Origin: an uncultured bacterium
GTDB lineage: Bacteria; Actinomycetota; Coriobacteriia; Coriobacteriales; Coriobacteriaceae
NCBI GenBank assembly: GCA_905215195.1
Contig: CAJMPF010000050.1
Span: 1-9,528 of the forward strand
Direction: 5' to 3'
DNA: 9,528 nt
Shown: positions 1 through 5,203 of the stretch, piece by piece
Layout of the letters: the number at the start of each line of letters is the position of its first letter
Numbering within the stretch: position 1 is the first letter of the stretch
Program-made: the position numbers and the translations under genes
Notes under the pieces: generated by a model
What the model was told of the DNA's origin: nothing
Database searches by the model: none
The model's input: the letters and a program-made list of their open reading frames with translations, nothing else

Positions 1-24
1 CAGGTGGGCTGAATGGAATAGAGT

Positions 25-57
25 GAATGAGGTCGCCGTTGGCGCCCTCATTCTTTA
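25..57 (+). terminator. Intrinsic terminator between convergent genes
   Basis: GAATGAGG (25-32) pairs with CCTCATTC (46-53), and CGCC (34-37) pairs with GGCG (41-44) around a GTT loop, with one T/C mismatch between the two stems. The plus strand continues TTTATAT, so this best ends a gene entering from the left edge. The minus-strand side has only a weak T run, but the hairpin lies just past the stop codon of the minus-strand AraC gene and may serve both directions. Confidence 0.7.
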
Positions 58-1059
58 TATATGTTGGGAGCGCCAGGTGGTGGGGGTGGTGCCGGTGTGT
101 TGCTTGAAGGCTTGGGCGAAGGCGGCCTGTTGAGGGTAGCCTAGACGCTCTGCCACCTGCGCTATTGTGAGCGCGCTATCGGCCAAAAGGTCCTTTGCTC
201 GCTCCATACGGCGTCTGCGAATGTAGGTGCCCAGGGACTCGCCAGTTTGGGCCTTAAAGGTGGCGCATAGTTTGGAGCGGCTTGTGTAGAGCCTCTCGGC
301 CACCTCGTTGATACCCACACGTCTGCCTTTGTCGAGCGCGCGCTCAATCATTGCCGTTGCTTCTTCGGCAATGGTTATGCTGACGCGTGTGTCTGCCGCC
401 TGCCGCGCCTGCTTGTGGGCCGCGCGCGAACAGGCGAGCTCCGCGACCATGGTCTCCACGATGCCCTGCATATAGACGTGTCCGCCTACGGTGAGAGCGC
501 GGTCCTCGTTAATCCGGCGCAGCGTGTGGCAGATGGCAGACGTCGCTTCCTCGTGCCATGGCTCGGCAAACGCCTCAAAGATTCCCGCGAACTCGGTGGG
601 ATAGCGGTGCTCCAGTTCGTCAAAATATCCAGGCAAAAAGAGCACCGAGCGCGAGTGATAGAGCTCCCCCGCAAACAGCGGGCTTAATTCCTCGCCACAG
701 TTATCTTGGATAAAGCTGCAAACGGCATTGTTTGGCCACGGTCCATGCAATGGTTTGAGGTTCGCGGGCGTTATGCCAGCCTCGGGCATGCATGTAAGTG
801 TGGGCGCGCTGACCTCGCTCACGCAGGCATATGGCTCGGGTGTGTATTCGGCCAGGTACATATCGTGCGTCGGGGTGATGAAATGCTCCATGACGATGCA
901 GGCAGGGGAGAGGGGCATGATCCATGCGCGCCCGTGCGCCCGATCGTTTGCCACCTCGCCGGTAAGGACAGCGCCCTTGCCGGAAAGCTCCAGGCCAAAC
1001 TGCTCAAACTGTGGTGCGTAGAGCTCGGTTATGTCGGTCGCTGCCCGCCGTATTTGCAA
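55..1059 (-). CDS. AraC-family transcriptional regulator
   Basis: This is a 334-residue DNA-binding regulator of AraC/XylS type. The C-terminal ~100 residues hold the two helix-turn-helix units. The first starts near residue 249 (GINEVAERLYTSRSKL) and the second near 298 (TIAQVAERLGYPQQAAFAQA), followed by the family's typical FKQHTGTTPTTWR ending. The first ~200 residues are a sensor region with no motif I can name. The start is TTG at 1059-1057, chosen because AAAGGAAAGGG lies just upstream on the minus strand with about 6 bases of spacing. The gene diverges from a two-gene ABC transporter operon, the layout of YbtA with ybtPQ, so it probably controls that operon. In that family the effector is often a ferric siderophore, but nothing in the sequence shows the ligand. 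Direct repeats overlap its start and could be an autoregulatory site. Confidence 0.93.
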   Translation of the reverse strand: MQIRRAATDITELYAPQFEQFGLELSGKGAVLTGEVANDRAHGRAWIMPLSPACIVMEHFITPTHDMYLAEYTPEPYACVSEVSAPTLTCMPEAGITPANLKPLHGPWPNNAVCSFIQDNCGEELSPLFAGELYHSRSVLFLPGYFDELEHRYPTEFAGIFEAFAEPWHEEATSAICHTLRRINEDRALTVGGHVYMQGIVETMVAELACSRAAHKQARQAADTRVSITIAEEATAMIERALDKGRRVGINEVAERLYTSRSKLCATFKAQTGESLGTYIRRRRMERAKDLLADSALTIAQVAERLGYPQQAAFAQAFKQHTGTTPTTWRSQHI

Positions 1060-1088
1060 AAGCGTCCCTTTCCTTTGCAGAAACGTCC
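1053..1088. repeat. 15-base direct repeat at the araC start
   Basis: TTTGCAAAAGCGTCC (1053-1067) and TTTGCAGAAACGTCC (1074-1088) match at 13 of 15 positions. They are 21 bases apart, two DNA helical turns, so a dimeric regulator could bind both from one face. They cover the TTG start and ribosome binding site of the AraC gene, as expected of an autoregulatory AraC site. Binding is inferred. Confidence 0.5.
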
Positions 1089-1097
1089 ACGCCTGGC

Positions 1098-1126
1098 TTG
1101 ATTGTGAGCCATGGCTAACACATCAA
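1098..1126. promoter_or_regulatory. Candidate operator dyad in the divergent promoter region
   Basis: The centre is a perfect 10-base palindrome, AGCCATGGCT (1107-1116). The left arm TTGATTGTGAGCC (1098-1110) and the reverse complement of the right arm (1113-1126, TTGATGTGTTAGCC) agree at 12 positions, with one mismatch and one gap. It lies midway between the AraC gene and the ABC operon and overlaps the spacer of the best promoter for the ABC genes, so a bound protein could control both directions. The protein could be the AraC regulator or a metal repressor. Confidence 0.55.
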
Positions 1127-1130
1127 TGAT
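1102..1130 (+). promoter_or_regulatory. Putative promoter of the ABC transporter operon
   Basis: TTGTGA (1102-1107) and AATGAT (1125-1130), 17 bases apart, each match the sigma-70-type consensus at 4 of 6 positions. Such a mediocre promoter fits a gene set that needs an activator. The dyad above overlaps it. Confidence 0.4.
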
Positions 1131-1173
1131 AAGTTCATTACGGTTAACTCTCAAGCCGTTAGAAAGGAATCTC

Positions 1174-3000
1174 ATGGCAAAGGAATCAAAAAGGGAAGGT
1201 GGAGGCATCGGCGAGTTGCTCGCGTATGCCGGTGACCGCAAATTCCTAACGTATTTGGGCATGGCGCTCTCAGCGCTCTCGCAGCTGCTGAGCTTTGGCC
1301 CGTACGTGTGCATTTGGCTTGTTGCGCGCGATCTGATCGCCGTGGCGCCCAACTGGAGCGAAGCCACTAACATCGCGATGTACGGTTGGTGGGCCGTGGG
1401 TTTTGCCCTGGCAAGCATCGTAGCTTATTTCGTGGGGCTCATGTGCACGCATCTGTCCGCGTTTCGCTGCGCGTCCAATATCCGTAAGGCTACGAGCGAG
1501 TACCTGCTTAAGTTGCCGCTCGGCTACTTCGACACGCATGCCACCGGCGAGCTGCGCCGCATTGTAGACGGGTGTGCCGCCTCCACCGAGACTTTGCTCG
1601 CACACATGCTGCCCGATATCGCAGGCGCCGTCGCCATGGTCGTGGGCTTGCTCGTGCTGCTTTTCGCCCTCGATTGGCGCTTGGGCGCGGCATGCCTCAT
1701 CTCGGTGGCCATTTCGTTTGGCGCCATGGCCACCATGATGAGCGGCAAAGGCGCCGAGTTCATGAAGGCCTACATGGGAGCGCTGGTCAAGATGAACAAG
1801 ACCGGCACCGAATACGTACGAGGCATCCCCGTGGTCAAGGTGTTTCAGCAGACGGTCTACTCCTTTAAGGCCTTCCACGATGCGATCGCCGAATACGCCG
1901 ACATGGCGCAAAACTATGCGGGCACGTTCTGCCGAGGTCCGCAGGTGCTCAACCTTACCGCGCTCAATGGCCTTGTGACATTCCTGCTGCCCGTGGCGTT
2001 GCTGTTGGCGCCGGGCGAGGCGGACTTCGCGCATTTTATGGCCAACTTCACGTTTTACGCGATATTTTCGGCCGTGGTGCCGACGGCCATGACCAAGCTC
2101 ATGTTTGTGGGCGAGGCCTCTCAGATGAGTGCCGATTCGCTGGCTCGTATTCGAAGCGTCATGGATTCCAAGCAGCTCTCCGTGCCCGCCCAACCCAAGC
2201 ACCCTGCCGGTGGCGACGTGCGATTTGAGGACGTGAGTTTTACCTACGAGGGTGCCGAAACACCTGCCGTTAGCCATGTGAGTTTCAGCGTTTCCGCGGG
2301 TAGCACTCTCGCCCTGGTGGGTCCCTCGGGTGGCGGCAAGTCAACCTGCGCAAGCCTGATCCCGCGTTTTTGGGACGTTTCCTCGGGTCGAGTGCTCGTA
2401 GGCGGTGTGGACGTTCGCGATATGGATCTGCACGAGCTTATGGGCCAGGTCGCCTTCGTGTTCCAGACCAACCAGCTGTTCCGGCAAACACTTGCCGATA
2501 ACGTGCGCGCCTCCAAGCCTACGGCCACTGACGACGAAGTGCGTGCGGCCCTCTCCGCAGCTCAGTGCGACGACATTGTGGCCAAGCTCCCACAGGGCAT
2601 CAATACCATGCTCGGTGCCGGCGGAGCATATCTTTCGGGCGGCGAGGTCCAGCGCGTGGCACTCGCCCGCGCGATCCTTAAAGACGCGCCTATCGTGGTG
2701 CTCGATGAGGCCACGGCGTTTGCCGATCCCGAGAACGAGGCGCTCATCCAGCGCGCCTTTAGCAAGCTGGCGGCTGGTCGCACAGTCATTATGATTGCGC
2801 ACCGACTCTCGACTGTAGTGGGCGCAGACCAAATCGTGGTGCTCAACCAGGGCAGCGTGCAGGAGTCGGGTACCCATGCCGAGTTGCTGTCCCAAGAGGG
2901 TCTGTATGCCAGGATGTGGGCCGAATACGAACAGGCCGCGAGCTGGAAGATTACTGCTACGACCGCGGATACCGCCGTCGCGAAGGGAGGCGAGGCCTAA
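1174..3000 (+). CDS. ABC transporter, fused permease-ATPase, siderophore-type subunit 1
   Basis: This 608-residue half-transporter has an exporter-type membrane domain (about residues 24-330, several hydrophobic helices) followed by a nucleotide-binding domain. Visible motifs are Walker A GPSGGGKST (383-391), the Q loop in VAFVFQTNQLF, signature LSGGEVQ (487-493), Walker B VVLDE with catalytic Glu512, and H-loop His543. The D-loop reads ATAFADPENE rather than the common ATSALD; I recall this variant from YbtP/IrtB-like pairs. The start is ATG 1174 because AGAAAGGA sits just upstream; an in-frame ATG at 1111 falls inside the operator and lacks a ribosome binding site. Its TAA is followed at once by the next gene, so the two are cotranscribed and probably form a heterodimer. 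The divergent AraC neighbour suggests iron-siderophore traffic, although drug or peptide export remains possible. Confidence 0.9.
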   Translation: MAKESKREGGGIGELLAYAGDRKFLTYLGMALSALSQLLSFGPYVCIWLVARDLIAVAPNWSEATNIAMYGWWAVGFALASIVAYFVGLMCTHLSAFRCASNIRKATSEYLLKLPLGYFDTHATGELRRIVDGCAASTETLLAHMLPDIAGAVAMVVGLLVLLFALDWRLGAACLISVAISFGAMATMMSGKGAEFMKAYMGALVKMNKTGTEYVRGIPVVKVFQQTVYSFKAFHDAIAEYADMAQNYAGTFCRGPQVLNLTALNGLVTFLLPVALLLAPGEADFAHFMANFTFYAIFSAVVPTAMTKLMFVGEASQMSADSLARIRSVMDSKQLSVPAQPKHPAGGDVRFEDVSFTYEGAETPAVSHVSFSVSAGSTLALVGPSGGGKSTCASLIPRFWDVSSGRVLVGGVDVRDMDLHELMGQVAFVFQTNQLFRQTLADNVRASKPTATDDEVRAALSAAQCDDIVAKLPQGINTMLGAGGAYLSGGEVQRVALARAILKDAPIVVLDEATAFADPENEALIQRAFSKLAAGRTVIMIAHRLSTVVGADQIVVLNQGSVQESGTHAELLSQEGLYARMWAEYEQAASWKITATTADTAVAKGGEA

Positions 3001-4758
3001 ATGTTCGCCTCATTCCAAAAGAAGTATTTCCTATCCGATAAAGGCATCGCCGGCGTAAAACGCGGCATCTTCTGGACCACGCTCACCAATCTCATTATCA
3101 TGGCCGGCATGGGCTTTTTATTCCTGGTTATGGCCGGCTTTGTCGAGCATCTCGCCAGCGGGGCTGACCTGCCGGATGCCCTGCCGATCGTGGGCGGCCT
3201 CCTGGTCTTTTTCGTGTTGCTCTTTGCCTCTAACTGGCAGCAGTATTACTACACCTACTGCATCTTTTACGAGGAGTGCGGCAAGCAGCGTATGGAGATC
3301 GCCGAGCGCTTGCGCAAACTGCCGCTGTCGTTTTTTGGTCGTCGTGATCTGGCCGATTTAACCGAGACTATCATGGGTGACGTCCAGGCCATGGAGCACG
3401 CCTACAGCCACGTGCTGGGAGAGCTTTGGGGTGCCATCATCGCAAGCGCCATTGTCTTCGTGGCGTCGCTGTTCTTTTGCTGGCAGCTGGCGATCGCGGC
3501 GTTTTGGAGCGTTCCCGTGGCCTTTGCCGTGCTGTATCTAACACGCGGCCCCATGACTCCGGTGTTCGATCGCGTGCGCGCCGAGAAGGTCAAGGTTACC
3601 GAGGCAATTCAAGAGACGCTCGACTGCGTTCGCGAGATCCGCGCCACCAACCAGGAGGCCCATTATCTTGAGGGGCTCAACGTTGTGATCGATGCCGAGG
3701 AGCGCGAGACCACCAAGGGCGAGCTCTCTAACGGGCTTTTGGTCAACTCCGCCTTTGCCATCCTGCGTCTGGGCATTGCCACCACGCTGGTCACGGGCGC
3801 CGCGATGGTCGCCTCCGGGCAGGTCGACTTTTTGGTGATGTTTACCTTCCTGCTTATGGTGAGCCGTATCTATGCGCCCTTTGACCAGGCGTTAATGTTA
3901 ATGTCCGAGCTGTTTGTCGCCGAGTCGTCTGCCAAGCGCATGCGTTCCATCATGGAAGAGCCTGTGGCGCGGGGCAGCGAGAAATTCGAGCCCGCGGGCC
4001 ACGATGTGGTGTTCGATCACGTGGCATTTGGCTATGGTGCGGGCGAGGACGGCCGCGCCGGCGAGAAAGTTCTTACCGATGTGAGCTTTACCGCCAAGGA
4101 AGGCGAGGTCACGGCACTAGTCGGTCCTTCGGGCTCTGGCAAGTCTACGGTGAGCCGCCTGGCCGCGCGCTTTTGGGATGCCACCGCGGGCAAGGTTACC
4201 GTGGGTGGCGTGGATGTTGCGAGCGTTGATCCCGAGGTACTGCTGCGTGATTACGCCATTGTGTTCCAAGACGTGCTGCTCTTTGACGACACGGTGATGG
4301 GAAACATCCGCCTCGGTCGTCGTGATGCCACCGACGAGGAAGTGCTTGCGGCCGCGCGTGCCGCCAACTGCGACGAGTTCGTGAACCGCATGCCGCAGGG
4401 CTACGACACCATGATCGGTGAGAACGGCTCCAAACTCTCCGGCGGCGAGCGCCAGCGCATCTCTATCGCCCGTGCGCTGCTCAAAGACGCGCCTATCGTA
4501 CTGTTGGACGAGGCGACGGCGAGCTTGGATGTGGAGAACGAGACCGTGGTGCAACAGGCACTCTCCCGTCTGCTTACAGGTAAGACGGTTATCGTTATTG
4601 CCCACCGTATGCGTACGGTGGAAAATGCCGACAAAATCGTTGTGCTCAAGGATGGCGTGGTTGCCGAGCAGGGCACTCCGGCGCAGCTCAAGGCGGCAGG
4701 TGGAGAATTCGCCCGCATGGTTGCGCTGCAAAAGGAAGCGGCTGACTGGCAGCTGTAG
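3001..4758 (+). CDS. ABC transporter, fused permease-ATPase, siderophore-type subunit 2
   Basis: This 585-residue half-transporter starts directly after the stop codon of subunit 1, with AAGGGAGG (2983-2990) as its ribosome binding site inside the end of that gene. Hydrophobic helices lie near residues 25-48, 60-77 and 140-180 and again around 245-295. The nucleotide-binding domain has Walker A GPSGSGKST (375-383), the Q loop in YAIVFQDVLLF, signature LSGGERQ (479-485), Walker B LLDE with Glu504, the canonical D-loop ASLD, and His535. Both ATPase sites of a heterodimer therefore look competent. No reductase domain of the IrtA type is present. The likely role is transport across the inner membrane with subunit 1. 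Substrate and direction cannot be read from the sequence: YbtPQ and IrtAB import ferric siderophores despite their exporter fold. Confidence 0.9.
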   Translation: MFASFQKKYFLSDKGIAGVKRGIFWTTLTNLIIMAGMGFLFLVMAGFVEHLASGADLPDALPIVGGLLVFFVLLFASNWQQYYYTYCIFYEECGKQRMEIAERLRKLPLSFFGRRDLADLTETIMGDVQAMEHAYSHVLGELWGAIIASAIVFVASLFFCWQLAIAAFWSVPVAFAVLYLTRGPMTPVFDRVRAEKVKVTEAIQETLDCVREIRATNQEAHYLEGLNVVIDAEERETTKGELSNGLLVNSAFAILRLGIATTLVTGAAMVASGQVDFLVMFTFLLMVSRIYAPFDQALMLMSELFVAESSAKRMRSIMEEPVARGSEKFEPAGHDVVFDHVAFGYGAGEDGRAGEKVLTDVSFTAKEGEVTALVGPSGSGKSTVSRLAARFWDATAGKVTVGGVDVASVDPEVLLRDYAIVFQDVLLFDDTVMGNIRLGRRDATDEEVLAAARAANCDEFVNRMPQGYDTMIGENGSKLSGGERQRISIARALLKDAPIVLLDEATASLDVENETVVQQALSRLLTGKTVIVIAHRMRTVENADKIVVLKDGVVAEQGTPAQLKAAGGEFARMVALQKEAADWQL

Positions 4759-4759
4759 G

Positions 4760-4792
4760 AATATGACAAAGGGGCAGTTCCTTTGTCATATT
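4760..4792. repeat. Perfect 13-bp hairpin, REP-like or terminator
   Basis: AATATGACAAAGG (4760-4772) and CCTTTGTCATATT (4780-4792) form a perfect 13-base-pair stem around a 7-base loop, starting 2 bases after the stop codon of the ABC operon. No T tract follows, so it is not a standard intrinsic terminator. It may protect or partly terminate the ABC message. From memory, similar hairpins built on GACAAAGG/CCTTTGTC are dispersed in several gut Gram-positive genomes, so it may be a REP-like repeat. Confidence 0.6.
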
Positions 4793-4802
4793 GAGTTCAC
4801 CC

Positions 4803-4859
4803 CCAAAGTTTCCAAAAAGTTAACTTTGGTTGACCATAATAGTTCGACTAAACTAGTCT
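4803..4859 (+). promoter_or_regulatory. Dyad-rich promoter region of the fez-like operon
   Basis: Four dyads crowd this AT-rich stretch: CCAAAGTT/AACTTTGG (4803-4810 and 4822-4829), TGGT-TG-ACCA (4827-4836), TAGT-TCG-ACTA (4840-4850) and GACTA-AAC-TAGTC (4846-4858). A possible -35 is TTGACC (4830-4835), but no -10 is convincing: TAGTCT (4854-4859) matches only 3 of 6 positions at an 18-base spacing. Overlapping dyads suggest a repressor, perhaps metal-responsive. None matches the Fur or IdeR consensus well enough for me to name one. Confidence 0.4.
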
Positions 4860-4891
4860 CAAAAGCGTGCTCGAGCAAACTAATGAACTCG

Positions 4892-4924
4892 GGTGCTAAG
4901 GCACCATGCCGCGCTTGTGCGGCA
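4892..4924 (+). promoter_or_regulatory. Two small hairpins in the 5' leader
   Basis: GGTGC/GCACC (4892-4896 and 4901-4905, loop TAAG) and TGCCGC/GCGGCA (4907-4912 and 4919-4924) sit just before the ribosome binding site GGGAG (4928-4932). They could set message stability or translation. They match no riboswitch that I recognise. Confidence 0.35.
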
Positions 4925-4939
4925 AAAGGGAGAAGCAAC

Positions 4940-5185
4940 ATGAAGAAGTCGACGTTTAACACCCTGCTTGTCGGTGGCGGTTTTCTGCTTGGCACGGCCG
5001 GCATCAAGCTGCTCACCAGCGCTCCGGTAAAGAACGCCTGCGTGCAGGGCATCGCGTGCGGTATGCGCGTCAAGAACTGCTACCAGGACATGGTCGAGCA
5101 GGCCAAGGCTAATGTCGACGACATGGTTGCCGAGGCGGCCTACATCACCCAGAGCGAGGCCGCTGCTGATGAGGCAGCCGAGTAA
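4940..5185 (+). CDS. Small DUF6110-like membrane protein, FezA-like candidate
   Basis: The protein has 81 residues. ATG 4940 is chosen because GGGAG lies 7 bases upstream; the frame is open farther upstream, but only across the end of the ABC gene and the leader. Residues 9-25 form one hydrophobic glycine-rich segment, LLVGGGFLLGTAGIKLL, containing a GxxxG (Gly14 to Gly18) of the kind that packs membrane helices. Cysteines at 34, 40 and 47 follow, then a probable helix and an acidic Ala/Glu tail. It resembles what I recall as DUF6110, small proteins encoded beside P1B ATPases. Ferrosome gene clusters also pair a small hydrophobic GxxxG protein with their ATPase. The ATPase starts 18 bases downstream, so the two are cotranscribed. 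The role is inferred: membrane partner or scaffold for the ATPase. Confidence 0.8.
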   Translation: MKKSTFNTLLVGGGFLLGTAGIKLLTSAPVKNACVQGIACGMRVKNCYQDMVEQAKANVDDMVAEAAYITQSEAAADEAAE

Positions 5186-5203
5186 CACTCCCAGGCACAA
5201 ACT

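Noticed and set aside
1111..1173. Earlier ATG for ABC subunit 1
   Set aside because: It lies inside the operator palindrome with no ribosome binding site; ATG 1174 has a strong one.
1270..2277. Long minus-strand open frame (335 residues) under ABC subunit 1
   Set aside because: It is antisense to a gene with complete ABC motifs, is very rich in His, Arg and Gly as shadow frames in GC-rich DNA are, and has no domain.
2680..4499. 17-base identity (AAAGACGCGCCTATCGT) between the two ABC genes
   Set aside because: It encodes the same conserved stretch before Walker B in paralogous ATPase domains, so homology explains it.
4418..4939. Upstream in-frame extension of the small fez-like gene
   Set aside because: It would run through the ABC ATPase domain, the hairpin and the leader. 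ATG 4940 has a good ribosome binding site and begins the recognisable protein.
4906..4959. Short leader peptide of 17 codons before the fez-like gene
   Set aside because: It has no ribosome binding site, starts within a hairpin and shows no regulatory codon run.
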